Shown piece after piece: positions 1-12,900 of a stretch of DNA of 64,000 nt. Both the position numbers and the translations under genes were made by a program. The DNA lies in the NCBI RefSeq assembly GCF_037176765.1, contig NC_090021.1, forward strand, positions 53,966,953 through 54,030,952. Reading direction: 5' to 3'. Under the pieces are notes generated by a model. That model was given only the letters and a program-made list of their open reading frames with translations. It was not told the DNA's origin and did no database searches. How positions within the stretch are numbered: position 1 is the first letter of the stretch; every line of letters starts with the position of its first letter. The stretch is from Anolis sagrei (lineage: Eukaryota > Chordata > Lepidosauria > Squamata > Anolidae).

Positions 1-150
1 CCCTCCTTTAACATGAGAAGTATGTTTCCCCAATACCTTTTAACCTGAGACTTAATAGCAACATCTTAGTCCTCATCTGATTTTCTGCTTCTCCACTTTC
101 CTCTGGGGGTTTTCACAGTAATATCTCCTATCCTATCTTTTTTTTAGCTC

Positions 151-304
151 TACAGGCAGTCCCTATGCTATCCAAAGCTAAGAATATGTATTTTTGGCTG
201 GAGTTACACTTTAAAAATGTACCTGTTCTGACTTACACAGATATTCAACTTAAGAACAAACCTACAGAACCTATCTTTGTTCATAACTTGGAAACTGCTT
301 GTAC
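151..304. mobile_element. short Tigger/mariner-like DNA transposon remnant
   Basis: The ends TACAGGCAGTCCC and GGAAACTGCTTGTA are imperfect inverted repeats. The interior (CTTAAGAACAAACC, CCTATCTTTGTTCATAACTTGG) resembles a common amniote non-autonomous pogo/Tigger-type repeat as I remember it. Confidence 0.45.
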
Positions 305-309
305 TATAT

Positions 310-1980
310 CTATTGCTGTTTAGGTCGGCACCAAATGCCTCTAATGAGATTCCATGAGACTTTGTGTTTTGCTGCTGCCCTCCCTCTTTTTTAAAGCTCA
401 GAGATTTTCTCCTGTTCTCCTCTCCCCCTTTTAAATAGCAGGAGTCTTAGCAGCAATGCCTTAGTCCTCTCCTGTTTTCCTGTCCTCTCTTGCTTCGGGA
501 ATCTTTATAGCAGCACCCCAGAAAACTGTATTTTTGCCTTTTAAAACAAACCCACAGTACATTATGTCAAGCCTTACTTTTGATTCTAGGCAGCCACCCC
601 ACTTGGAGTTTTGCTATCAAATTCCACACTTAAATGACAACCAAAACAGTCTGTCAAATTATGAGGAATCTAACATGACAGCCTGATGAATAAATTGATA
701 CATTCTCTTCACAACTGATTAATGACTAAGTAAAACAAACCCAAAACGAAAACACGTATATGGAATTATTAAACATAAACCTGATAGTTGTGGAATATAA
801 ACATGGAAAAAGATCATGTAGAATGCAGTCCAATGCAGTGTGGATTCCCACACTGTACTGGACTGCATTCTACATCAATGTAGAGTGTAAAATACAGTTT
901 CTGATATGTTCTGTCATAGTTTACTGCTATTCATTGTACCTCTCCCAGAAGCTCAAAAGCAGCCCTGTGAAGTAAGAGTTTAATGGCTGGACAAGGCCTT
1001 GATAGTTGGTGCCCCTAGTCTTAGCCCTTGCTCTTCTTCTAAAGAAGTCAGATGGCTACACAAACTACTCAATATTGTCCCCAAGACTGTGGACTGATCC
1101 TGAGATCTTCTTACATATGTAAATGTTTGGTTACTTAATTACTGGATATCACACGCTGTTTGAAATCCATTGTCCCTCAAGTCAGAAAAACAAAAAGATA
1201 AAGCAAATAAGTTTGTATTGAAGCTCTCCAGATCAGAGAAAATATCATAAAAGATTAATGAGTCATCAATTCAGATTTTAGCCATAGATCCATCTTCATA
1301 CATTCTGAAGGGATTTTTGACTTTTCTATAATGGAAACATTTATAGCAAAATGTCTTGAGACAAGTAGAGCCACCCACTCCTTGGAAATGTTTTAAAAAT
1401 AGAAAAGATCCCCAACAGAAAATTAGAACAGATCCCAATAGTCAGAAAGAAACCAAGGACACAGAATATAAGCCTGTATAATTCCCATTTGAAACACTAT
1501 CCAAAGAAGTCACAAACAAGACCATTACAATGCATTACTGGTCGGAACTGTATTTTCAAGCATTTCTGTGCTTGGAGAACATATTTACTTTAAATTGCAG
1601 ACCTGTCTAGGTAATGATCAAGAACAAAGCTAGATTTTATCTGCTGGTAAAATAACAAAATGCATCAATTATTGCTCCAGCTTTTTAGAAACTGCATGTG
1701 ACAAACTTTATTCTATACAACATGAAACAGAAAGACCAAAACAGCAACAACATTAGAACAGGACAGGCAACCTGCTGCCTTTGGGTCATGTACAACTTGC
1801 TCCTTTCCCCAAGTCTCTTTCACTCATGTTTATATTGTTTTCCTTCCTGTGACATAGCCTGATAAGTGGTTTTAGATGTTTCCTATTACAAAATTCTTGT
1901 TTCGAACTAAACTGTGATGGTTTGGATGTCAGTCATAATGACTTAGCTTTCAATTGGCATTCCTAACATAACCCATTTAA
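310..1980. other. no gene or repeat recognised
   Basis: AT-rich, unannotated DNA. A small inverted repeat occurs around 820-875 (GCAGTCCAATGCAGTG against CACTGTACTGGACTGC), but no coding signal was found. Confidence 0.5.
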
Positions 1981-3163
1981 ATAATAATAAAATAATTATT
2001 TATTTATTTATTTATTTATTTGATGCATTTATTAACCGCCATTCTCAGCCCTTTAGGGCGACTCATGGCGGTGTACACACATATAAAAGACAGTTTACAA
2101 AGAGGCAATTACAACAACATATAAACTACATAACAATTACAAAACTACACTAAAAATCCGCTTCGTCTCATAGTGGAATCATAACCAATCTCATATTCCT
2201 TGTTCCATTCCAGTCATCTTTACCACATTGTATAGCACTTAATTAAATGCCTTCTCGAACAGCCATGTCTTGAGGCTTTTTCGGAAGGACATGAGGGAGG
2301 GCGCCTGTCTGATGTCTGCAGGGAGAGTGTTCCACAGCCGGGGGGCCACCACCGAGAAGGCCCTCTCCCTCGTCCCCGCCAGACGTGCCTGTGAGGCAGG
2401 CGGGATCGAGAGAAGGGCCTCCCCAGACGATCTCAAGGTCCTCGTGGGCTCGTAGGCCAAGATGCGGTCCGAAAGGTATTTTGGGCCGGAACCGTTTAGG
2501 GCTTTGTAGGCCAAAACCAGCACCTTAAATTGGGTCCGGTAGCAGATCGGCAGCCAATGGAGCTGGGACAACAAGGGCGTTGTATGCTCCCTGCCCCCCG
2601 CTCCAGTTAGTAACATGGCTGCCGCGCGCTGAACCAGCTGAAGCTTCCGGGCCGTCTTCAAGGGCAGCCCCACGTAGAGAGCGTTGCAGTAGTCAAGGCG
2701 GGATGTGACCAGAGCGTGTACCACCGTGGCCAAGTCAGACTTCCCGAGATACGGGCGCAGCTGGCGCACGAGCCTGAGCTGTGCAAATGCTCCCCTGGTC
2801 ACCGCTGAAACCTGGGGATCCAGGCTCAGCGACGAGTCCAGGGTCACACCCAAGCTGCGAACCTGCGCCTTCAAGGGGAGTGCGACCCCATCCAGCACAG
2901 GATGTAACCCTATACCCTGTTCGGCCTTGCGACTGACCAGGAGTACCTCTGTCTTGTCTGGATTTAATTTCAGTTTGTTCGCCCTCATCCAGACCGTTAC
3001 AGCGGCCAGGCACCGGTTCAGGACCTCGACAGCCTCCTTAGTAGCAGGTGGGAAGGAGTGACAGAGTTGGACATCATCTGCGTACAGATGACACCGCACC
3101 CCGAAACTCCGGATGATCTCACCCAGCGGCTTCATGTAGATGTTAAACAGCATGGGGGACAGT
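1981..3163 (-). mobile_element. L2-like LINE, 3' half with reverse transcriptase C-terminus
   Basis: An uninterrupted 304-residue reading frame (3153-2239) carries the YADD catalytic box, DKTEVLLVSRK, and the thumb and C-terminal domain (LDYCNALYVGLPLKTARKLQ, LHWLPICYRTQFKVLVLAYK). A 3' untranslated region and a (TTTA)n tail follow near 2000. The open frame over about 0.9 kb points to a fairly young insertion. The element continues at 3781-4919 and is split by another LINE. Confidence 0.85.
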
Positions 3164-3780
3164 ACAAACTTTATTTGTACCCTGCCACCATCTCCCCAAT
3201 GGGGACTCGGAGTGGCTTACATGAGGCCAAGCCCAACAACACAATACAATAAATGAAATAAAAACACAACAGCATGATAAATTACATAATCCATAAACCA
3301 TAAGAATACAGCACACATTATAAAATTACAATAAAATCATTCATAACATAGAACAGTGAGCGGGCCGCATGTACAGAATAAAATATTAAGGCTAAAAACA
3401 TGGGGTGAGGTAACAATGAAGCAATTATTTGTGAGGGAGCAACTCTTCCGGGATGGGGTAAAGAAGGATCTTCGTACAGAGAGGGAGGAGGTATGCACTA
3501 AAGACCGATGTTGAAGGTTAATAGCAATGAGAGATTATACGGTTAATCTCCAAAAGCGCAGCGGAAGAGCCAAGTTTTGAGATTCTTCTTAAAACTTTCT
3601 AATTTTGGTTTGCCTAATCTCACCGGGCAATGTATTCTATAGTTGGGGGGCCACTGAGGAAAAGGCTCTCTCCCTTGTAGCCACAAGGCAGGCCTGAGAT
3701 AACAATAGGGGGTGAAAGAAAAGCCTCTCTTGAGGATCAGAGGGATCGGGCAGGTTCATGGAGGGAGATACGGTCTCTGG
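3164..3780 (-). mobile_element. second L2-like LINE 3' end inserted in the first
   Basis: The insertion begins abruptly after the codons for VLSPML of the host LINE. It shows a typical L2-family 3' end (TTTATTTGTACCCTGCC, GGGACTCGGAGTGGCTTACA) and then a decayed C-terminal coding region up to about 3780. Confidence 0.7.
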
Positions 3781-4919
3781 ACAGTTTAACTAGCCAGGAA
3801 GGTCAAGGATCCAGAGCACAAGTGGTTGCTCTCACAGACCCAAGGACCCTCTCCACATCATCCGGCAGAACAAGACAAAAAGAATCCCATAAGATTGAAC
3901 AGGCACCTTGGTTACCTCATCTGGTACTGCATTAAAACTGGAGTCCAGCTCAAGACGTATCTGAGCAACTTTGCCTGAAAAATGGTGCGCAAAATCGCTG
4001 CACCGAGTCACCAGGAAGCCCCCCAACCTCAGGAGCCCGGAGGAGCTCCCCAACAACCCGGAACAACTCTGATGGTCTGTTTGCTGCAGACACTATGCGA
4101 GCAATCGAGAATACTTTCTTGGCTGTTCGCAAAGCCACGGAATAAGCCTTTGTCAGGTTTTACAATGTATTGTAATATAATAAACCGAATCACGCACTGC
4201 TAATGGGCTTCTGTTGGGAATGCTGAGTCATGCATTGATTGTATATGGGGAATCATTTGGGGAGTGTACTCTGGCCTACTCCAGGTGATTGTGAATGATG
4301 CAATCCTGGGTTTGGGTTAAGTCAGTTGGTAACCAATCAGAGATTGCTATGTGTAAATGAATTGTATATAAGGAAATTATGTACAGTGTATATTTCTCCT
4401 TGTGTCGTGATGTTGTGTTGTCGAAGGCTATATGTAATTAAAGAACCTGTCTGCTAGGACAAGATATGGCTGCGTTCTATGGTGAGTCTGTAATATCATC
4501 TAGACTGGGGGAAAGACAATGGTAAAATTGACAGTGGCCGGGGATGTGCTCAAGTGTTTGTAAAAGGTTCCAGTGTGGCTGCAGGCTGTGGGAGCAGTTG
4601 ACTGAAGAGAGCTGTGCAGGAAGAAGCTTCTGGAAAGCGTTGAAGTTGTGCAATTGATCTGCTGCTGAACTATGAAGTGAATCTTAACAGCCTTAATAGT
4701 GGCTTTAGCCCGTGCTTGGTCAGATAAGTTGCGAGACTTCTTCCAGATGCACTCTAGACCCCTCCTCCAGCGCTTCATCACAGCCAGCTCCTCGGTGAAC
4801 CAAGGAGACGGTGTGACTCTGCGCAGTGAGAGGGGACGTTCAGGAGCGATCATGTCGATCGCCCTGGCCAACTCGCTATTATAGTGATCAACAAGGGCAT
4901 TGACAGGATTCCAGTACAT
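3781..4919 (-). mobile_element. 5' continuation of the outer L2-like LINE
   Basis: Minus-strand frames give VRATTCALDP (start of the RT domain), SELFRVVGELLRAPE, and TPSPWFTEELAVMKRWRRGL (endonuclease-RT linker), all typical of L2-like ORF2. About 0.4 kb of the RT core between this part and the YADD part is missing. Frames are broken and a foreign segment lies within (4212-4498). Confidence 0.65.
4212..4498 (+). mobile_element. candidate solitary LTR (fossil)
   Basis: A 287-base segment starts TGTTGGGAATGC and ends AATATCA. It has a TATA-like TGTATATAAGG and an AATTAAAG poly(A)-like signal in LTR order, and it sits inside the LINE. No internal viral genes adjoin it and no clear target duplication is visible, so the family is unassigned. 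Confidence 0.3.
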
Positions 4920-5094
4920 TCCTCAGAATACTTTATTCATCCAGAAGCTAAAGAAAAACAGGACATGTGAGGGAGGGTGGCTGAGGTTGTGTCAATTCAC
5001 ATACGACCACTCAAAGGGAGAACAAATCACTCAATCCGACCCAAAATTTCTAACAATAAGCTGGCGAACTCAAAACATTTTAAGGATTCAAGAC

Positions 5095-6098
5095 AAAAAC
5101 AGACAAGACAGAGGTCCTACTGGTTAGTCGTAAGGCCGAACAGGGTATAGGGTTACAGCCTGTACTGGATGGGGTTACACTCCCCCTGAAGTCGCAGGTT
5201 CGCAGCTTGGGAGTGATCCTGGATTCACCGCTGAGCCTGGAACCCCAGGTCTTGGCGGTGGCCGGGAGAGCTTTTGCGCAATTAAAACTTGTGCACCAGT
5301 TGCGCCCGTACCTTGGGAAGTCTGATCTGGCCACGGTGGTCCACGCTCTTGTTACATCCCGAATAGACTACTGCAACGCTCTCTACGTGGGGTTGCCCTT
5401 GAAGACTGCTCGGAAACTTCAACTAGTCCAGCGAGCGGCAGCCAGATTGCTCACTGGGGCGACATACAGGGAGCACACCACCCCCCTGCTATGCCAGCTC
5501 CACTGGCTGCCGGTTCAGTTCCGAGCACAATTCAAGGTGCTGGTCTTGACCTATAAAACCCTGTACGGTTCCAGTCCAATGTATCTGTCCGAACGTATCT
5601 CCCGCTATGTCCCACCTCGGAGTTTGAGATCATCTGGGGAGGCCCTGCTCTCGACCCCACCACTCTCACAAGTGAGGCTGGTGGGGACGAGGAGCAGGGC
5701 TTTCTCAGTGGTGGCCCCTCACCTGTGGAACTCACTCCCCGGGGAAATAAGAGCATCACCATCCCTCCTCTCCTTCAGGAGGAGGGTGAAGACTTGGTTA
5801 TGGGACCAGGCCTTTGGGCAACCAGGCAATTAAAGACCAGCAGGATTGACGAAATGGTATTAAAAGTAAAAGCAGATCTATGAGACAGCAAACACTGACA
5901 ATGTAAGGGAGGAATTAGGTTTGTATTGATTTTATTGATTTTATTGGAATTATGCATGAAGCTGTTGGTAATTGTGATTTTATTGTAATTTGTGATGATT
6001 GTTGTGATGCAGGCATCTAATCGTGCCTTTACTGTGTAAGCCGCCCTGGGTCCCCTTCGGGGTGAGAAGGGTGGGGTAAAAGAACCCCAAATAATAAT
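5095..6098 (+). mobile_element. L2-like LINE, 3' end
   Basis: Coding for TDKTEVLL in one frame continues as a 208-residue frame at 5207-5833 (SLGVILDSPLSLEPQ, LDYCNAL-like IDYCNALYVGLPLKTARK, LHWLPVQFRAQFKVL), then WNSLPGEIRASPSLLSF. It ends with the family 3' sequence TAAGCCGCCCTGGGTCCCC and an AATAATAATT tail. It is close to, but not identical with, the copy at 1981-3163. Confidence 0.85.
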
Positions 6099-6673
6099 TA
6101 TAGCTATGCAACCTATCTTTGAAGGTCTCTATGGCTCACACAAATGAAAACCAGCATGCAATTAACCACAGCAGAAGAAGGGAATGCCATGCCAAACAGG
6201 AGTACAAAACAAGCCACCTAGACAGCATCCTACCTAGAACATGTGCCCACTCTATAATGGGAGATGAAGTCATACAGTTGCCCTTACACATTCTCTAAAT
6301 GAAGTCCCTGATGATGTTCATCGTCCTTGTAAAATGCCTATGCACATTTTGAATTCAAATCCTTAAAGTTTCTATAACAGGGGTTCATAACCTCTGGAGT
6401 GTGTGGGTTGATTTTGGGGATCATGAATTAGGAGCAAAGACATTTTTTTATTTCCTTATTACTTTGAATTTTTTATTTCACCTAAGAATGTAATCTTTTA
6501 AAATGCAATTTTTCCATTTCAGACTCGTCTCTGGGAAAATTCCAACACAATATAATAAATTATATCATTTTTTTTCAAAATGTATATATTTGTTTTTTTC
6601 AAGGATGGGGTTTACAACTTTTATTATATATTCAAGGGCATCTGTGGGACAAAAAAACCCCACTGCTCTAGAG

Positions 6674-6855
6674 CAGTGATTCCCAAAGCGGGCGTTACCG
6701 CCCCCTAGTGGGTGCTCTGGGGGGGGGGGATGGCCACAGGTGCATTTGGGGGCAATGAATAACTGTAAGGGGGCGGTGAAAGCATAAAAGAAAGAAGAGA
6801 AGATTTAGAAAAATTGATTTCCAGGGGGTAGGCCAAATAAGTTTGGGAACCACTG
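6674..6855. mobile_element. hAT-type MITE
   Basis: Inverted ends CAGTGATTCCCAAA and TTTGGGAACCACTG are flanked by near-matching TCTAGAG and CCTAGAG duplications, fitting the roughly 8-base hAT target site. The interior is purine-rich (GGGGGCGGTGAAAGC). Confidence 0.7.
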
Positions 6856-6859
6856 CCTA

Positions 6860-8520
6860 GAGAATGAGAGACATTCCTGCCATGTTTATGTTTTGTTGGA
6901 AGGGATCTAAGCCAGGCTACTTCAGTCTAACCACGAAAAAATGTCTGGTCACCATGTTCCTGATGTTGATGCTGCTAAAAAAGTTCCAGTAAGAAAAAAG
7001 ATGGGAAAAGGGGTTGGGTAGACATAAAAAGACTTTACAAAAAAGTGGTCTTCTGCAAGATGCTTTGTTAACTGAGGTATACCTATACTCCTCAATGTGT
7101 GGGAATACAAAACAAATCCAGTGTGCCTAACCCATCCTTGATAAGGTTCCTTTAAAAACCTGCATTTAGTATCATATACAACAACAGCTTAAGTGATCAA
7201 GACAGAGTAGTGATGTCTTAATTTTCTCTATAAAAGCCAAGGGAGGCATTGCATTAAATGTAAGGAATGGATCCTGACAATGCTGCTGACCAGTTCCATC
7301 CTTTATCCAACTCAGAGCAAACTGCTATGCTCATCACCCATCATGCTTTCAGCTGTTCCATTCTAAATTAGCCTATGAGACAACCGTAATCTGTTTTGAT
7401 CCTGGATAAAGTGATACTTAGTTCAGCATGAAGATCAACACAGCATAGAGAAGGAGAGAACTAGCATGAACTTTGACAACTATAAGCACTTCAGTCAAAC
7501 CAGCTATCTGTGGAAAGGGTTTGTGTGACAACCAAATGCCTTACTGCCACTCATGACTAAACATTACCTGTTTAACTCTTAGGATATATACACACTGTAC
7601 AACTATAGCAGTTGAATGTCACTATAATTATGATAGCTCTATCCCAAGAAATCCTGAGACAAGTGGAAGAACTCTAGGACTGTAGTTTAGGCAGCTGCTC
7701 TAAAGCTTTCCGGAAAGTAATTCTAATCACTACACACTATTACATAGGATGAAGCCATGACCATTAAAGTGGTATATAAATGCTTCAACTGTTTTCCATG
7801 GATGCACGTCTGGATTGGTTAAGGATCCGAGTCCTTCCAGAGACGACTTGTTCTTTGCACCACTGAGAGGTATGAACAATGAGAGAACACTGGCGTGGCA
7901 AGAACAACCAGAGCAGAAGTTGTGAGCAGCCAATCTGACTAAACTGGGATTAGACTCCAGTTGAAGGCAAATGTTATGATGCTGAATTTTATCATAGAGG
8001 TAACATGACTGCCACTGTTAGCTGTGGTTGTCCACCAAAACGTTTTGATGTAAAGAGACACATAAAACCTAGCCACTTCCTACAAAGGAGGTGAATGAAC
8101 CATCCATGGCTCATAATAGCAAAGATGGGGAGCAATGTGTTCTACCACAAATTGCTCACAATGAATTCAACATAGATGCGACAATGAATTTCAGTTGACC
8201 TCTTGCTTGTTCACCCCTGACCTTCATAGTTGCTTTAAAGTTAGCCATGATAATCTGATCAGTCTGCTTACAACAGAAAAAGAACCATATTCAGAATTTA
8301 AATTTTTTACAACCAAAGTTTGGAAATATTTGGAATTCCCCAGTAAAGTTTGATTTAAAAATTATTACCACTCATATTGCAAAAAATGCAACAAAACTAA
8401 ATTAAGGTAAGCCTGTGAAAGGAAAATAAAATCAGTGGTTAAGAAGAAAAGACAGGGTCCACAGTATATTTTTGATCCTCTGAAATGATAGCTGTATATT
8501 TGCTCTGACATCCAAATCAA
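6860..8520. other. no gene recognised; small MITE-like remnant near 7590-7690
   Basis: There is no coding or RNA signal. At 7590-7690 the phrase AAATCCTGAGACAAGTGG and GACTGTAGTTTAGGC resembles the widespread squamate 'ggaatcctgggaattgtagttt' MITE. The rest is unassigned. Confidence 0.4.
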
Positions 8521-8524
8521 AGAA

Positions 8525-9683
8525 ACCATAGAATCATAGAATCAAAGAGTTGGAAGAGACCTCATGGGCCATCCAGTCCAACCCCCTGCCAAGAAGCAGG
8601 AATATTGCATTCAAATCATCCCTGACAGATGTCCATCCAGCCTCTGTTTAAAAGCTTCCAAAGAAGGAGCCTCCACCACACTCCGGGGCAGAGAGTTCCA
8701 CTGCTGAACGGCTCTCACAGTCAGGAAGTTCTTCCTAATGTTCAGATGGAATCTCCTTTCTTGTAGTTTGAAGCCATTGTTTCGCGTCCTAGTCTCCAGG
8801 GAAGCAGAAAACAAGCTTGCTCCCTCCTCCCTGTGGCTTCCTCTCACATATTTATACATGGCTATTATATCTCCTCTCAGCTATCTCTTCTTCAGGCTAA
8901 ACATGCCCAGCTCTTTAAGCCGCTCCTCATCGGGCTTGTTCTCCAGACCCCAGATCATTTTAGTTGCCCTCCTCTGGACACATTCCAGCTTGTCAATATC
9001 TCTCTTGAATTGTAGTGCCCAGAATTGGACACAATATTCCAGGTGTGGTCTAACCAAAGCAGAATAGAGGGGTAGCATTACTTCCCTAGATCTAGACACT
9101 ATGCTCCTATTGATGCAGGCCAAAATCCCATTGGCTTTTTTTGCCGCCACATCACATTGTTGGCTCATGTTTAACTTGTTGTCCACGAGGACTCCAAGAT
9201 CTTTTTCACACGTACTGCTCTCGAGCCAGGCATCGTCCCCCATTCTGTATCTTTGCATTTCATTTTTCCTGCCAAAGTGGAGTATCTTGCATTTGTCACT
9301 TCATTTTGTTAGTTTTAGCCCATCTCTCTAATCTGTCAAGATCGTTTTGAATCCTGCTCCTGTCCTCTGGAGTATTGGCTATCCCTCCCAATTTGGTGCA
9401 GTCTGCAAACTTGATGATCATGCCTTCTAGCCCTTCATCTAAATCATTAATAAAGATGTTGAACAGGACCGGGCCCAGGACGGAACCCTGCGGCACTCCG
9501 CTCGCCCCTTCTTTCCAAGATGAAGAGGAAGCATTAGTGAGCACCCTCTGGGTTCATCCATTTAACCAATTACAGATCCACCTCAACGTAGTTTTGCCTA
9601 ACCACATTGTACTAGTTTGTTTGCCAGAAGGTCATGGGGGACCTTGTCGAAGGCCTTACTGAAATCCAGGTACGCTATTCTTT
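8525..9683 (-). mobile_element. CR1 LINE, 3' part
   Basis: Minus-strand frames read FADCTKLGG and [14 protein letters not shown]. They continue with [47 protein letters not shown], and LTVRAVQQWNSLPRSVVEAP. These are textbook CR1 RT C-terminal motifs. The 3' end at the left shows the CR1 octamer tail (ATTCTATG/ATTCTATG-like). Two or three frame breaks are evident. Confidence 0.93.
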
Positions 9684-9881
9684 GAAACAGCTGCTCTGTT
9701 TTAATAGAAAGCATTATAAATATTGGACACTTTCCATACCACTTTACAATGTAGCATAGAGAAGGCAGTCCTCAAGGAAAATACAAATGCAAGAATTGGC
9801 TGTAACTGAACTACTCTGAAGTGCAAAAACCCACAGGTGCGCATAGAATTACTGACAAGAAAAATAAGGTGTATAACTTAC

Positions 9882-9996
9882 TCTTGATGTGACGTGCAAA
9901 TTTCAGCAAGTTTATCTAATTCTTCATTATTTAGACCTTTCGCAGAATTCTTAAGATCTGGAGCCTCACTTGATTCTGTGGCTTTCCATTTTTTTT
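9882..9996 (-). CDS. CNST: CNST exon 6 (last consortin exon visible)
   Basis: Acceptor TTTCTGCAG precedes 9996 and donor AGA|GTAAGT follows 9882. It codes EKKWKATESSEAPDLKNSAK and then GLNNEELDKLAEICTSHQ, aligning with human ETKWKTVQPHTVTALRNSEK-GFNGEDFERLTKICATHQ. It is 115 bases and leaves in phase 2, so the next exon must complete a GA- codon. No such exon was recognised in bases 1-9880. Confidence 0.9.
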
Positions 9997-12900
9997 CTGC
10001 AGAAATACAAAAATGTTTCATATGTACCTATATATACCTATATAAAAAACTACATTTTCAAAAGCAGAAGTTTTAATAGACTTCAGACTCAAAACATTTA
10101 ACAAATATTAAAGCATAAAGTACTGAAAAACTAGAGATGTGACTAAAAATAATGACACTTCCTTTCATTTATGGAAATTAGATAACTACTCCAGTACTGG
10201 ATATTCCTAAGGAACATGCAGCTTTTTTTGTTTTTATGCACAGGTATTATTTGATTGTAATAAAACCATCAAAGATGTCTTAAGTTCAATTCAAAGGCAA
10301 GTCTTCAGCTGTATGACACACACTTACCCCACTGCTGTTGAATAGAAGAAAGGTTTACAAGTAACTGTTCATGATATAACCGTTCCAGTTGAACAAACTT
10401 CATGGCTTTCTCATCTGATTGGAAAACTAAAGGGAAACACAGACTGGCAGTGTTGTATAGCTGCTATTTTGCAAATATTTCCAAAAGTAATAGCCTGCCT
10501 TATGATGCTGGGGTTACATAAGTACAACCATTAACTCTCTTAATTTACTCTACTCCCTCCCCCCCTTGCAGTCAATACCCCAATCCACTATGCATCTGAA
10601 CATTTTACCTTTTTTGGGCAACATGCTCTCTGGAATGAGAGATTTCATCAACAAACTGAGCTTCTCCTTCAAAGATATTAGATTTAATTCAAACAATGTA
10701 ATCCTATACCAACTGCCAACATTTATTTCTTCAAAACAGCACAATGGAACAGAAAGACACAGAAGTTAGATTTCTCATTAAAGGCTTTCAAAAAAAGCTA
10801 TGTATGGGGAAAAATTAAAACTGGAGCAGACACAAGCATGCCACACATTCCTCATCGTGGCTTTGCGATGAAACAGAAACAAACATTTAATCTATATATT
10901 GATAATTTTAAAATTTAACTCTATTACTTGCATCACTTTCCTCTGTTTTTATCCACTGTAGGCAAATATACTGGCAAATTTAATTTATATTGTGACTTAA
11001 TCCTTCAACATATAATGAAAGAACCAAGGCAGTGACATTTCTGGCCCATCCTCTGTTCAGATATCAGTCAGCATGCCAATGCCTTAAATCAAGAAATAGC
11101 TTTCTAAGACCCACAGAGATACTTGCAGGAACACCTCAACAAGTGAGAGTCCAAAAGTGGCAGGCTAAAACCCAGAACCTCCATCCATGGCTGATACCAG
11201 ATGAGAGACTCCCTGCTGGGTACACAGAAGACTGGGCGACTTGGAGGGCACTGAACAGACTGTGCACTTGCACAAGGAGGTGCAGAGCCCATCTTCAGAC
11301 ATGGGGCTACAAAGTGGAGTCCATGACATGCAAGTGTGGAGAAAAGCACACCACAGACCACGTACTACAATGCGGTCTGAGCTCTGCCACATGCACAATG
11401 GAGGTGTCTTACAGCGACACCAGAAGCACTCCAAGTGGCCAGCTTCTGTTCAAAGGACATTTAGTATAATGCCAAGTTCTAAAGTTTGTTTGTTTTTTTA
11501 TATACATGATAACTGTACTCTCAATTCGCTTCTGACATGGTAAATAAATAAATCCTTCAGCATTTTACAGATAAAAATCAGGATCTGTCTGGTCAAAGAA
11601 AATCACAGTGCAGTCCAAAGGATAAACATTATGAATGAAAAGAGCACACAAGCTAGAAGATGCTGCAACAGTTTGCTTTTGCTTGAGCATAAGGGGAAAG
11701 GTAAGATTCTTCCCTTCCCTAAAAACACCAACCATCACCCAAGTCAAAAAAGAAGCACCATTAAAGCTTTGGCAGACCGTGCAAAAAGAATCTGCGAACC
11801 CCACCTCCTCCAAGATGAACTGAACCACCTCAACTGGGCTCTACAGGCCAATGGATATTCCACCTCAGACATCAGAAGAGCTGCAAGACCAAGAACAAGC
11901 CACGAGAGTCAAGATGAAGATCCACCCAGAGGAAAAGTGTTCCTGCCATACATCAAGGGAACCACTGACCGCATAGGGAAGCTGATGAGGAAACACAACA
12001 TACAAACAATCTACAAACCCACCAAGAAAATCCAACAAATGCTTCGTTCAGCAAAGGACAAGAGGGATCCTCTCACCTCTGCAGGAGTCTACCGTGTACC
12101 ATGCAGCTGTGGACAAGTCTACACAGGGACCAGCAAACGCAGCGCCGAAACACGAATCAAGGAACATGAAAGGCACTGCAGACTACTTCAACCAGAGAAG
12201 TCAGCCATAGCAGAGCACCTGATGAACCAACCTGGACACAGCATATTATTTGAGAACACAGAAATGCTGGACCACTCTCACAACCACCATGTCAGACTAC
12301 ACAGAGAAGCCATTGAAATCCACAAGCATGTGGACAATTTCAACAGAAAGGAGGAAACCATGAAAATGAACAAAATCTGGCTACCAGTATTAAAAAAAAA
12401 CCTCTAAAATTACAACAGCACAACAACAGAGAGGAAACAAGAGTTTGCTCCAGGCACTGTCAGGCCATTATATGCTAATCAAGATGGTCAGTTGAAACAT
12501 TCACACCTAGCTCCAGCAGACAAGAGTCCTTTGTCTCACCCTGGTCATTCCACAGATATATAAACCCTTTTTCCTATTTCCAACAGACCTCGCTACCTCT
12601 GAGGATGCTTGCCATAGATGCAGGCAAAACGTCAGGAGAGAATGCCTCTAGACCATGGCCATATACCCCGAAAAAAACCTGCAACAACCCAGTGATTCCG
12701 GCTATGAAAGCCTTCAACAATACATTCTTCCCCCTTCTATCATTTTCTCCTATTAATTGAGAGTAAACTATTTTGGCCTTTTAGTAACTGCAGCATCTGA
12801 AAATGAGAAAAAAAAAGAGAAAGTGGGAAGCAGAGAGAGAGAAATGGGGGCATTATGAAAGCATTTGAAAAACTGAGATGGCAATAGATTAGGACTGTTT

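Noticed and set aside
2705-3061. Plus-strand 118-codon open frame
   Set aside because: Antisense shadow of the L2-like ORF2 on the minus strand.
8738-9067. Plus-strand open frame of 109 codons
   Set aside because: Antisense shadow of the CR1 reverse transcriptase region.
1-9880. Downstream CNST exons (large acidic exon, membrane-segment exon)
   Set aside because: No minus-strand frame resembles them; the open frames here are LINE remains or unrecognisable.
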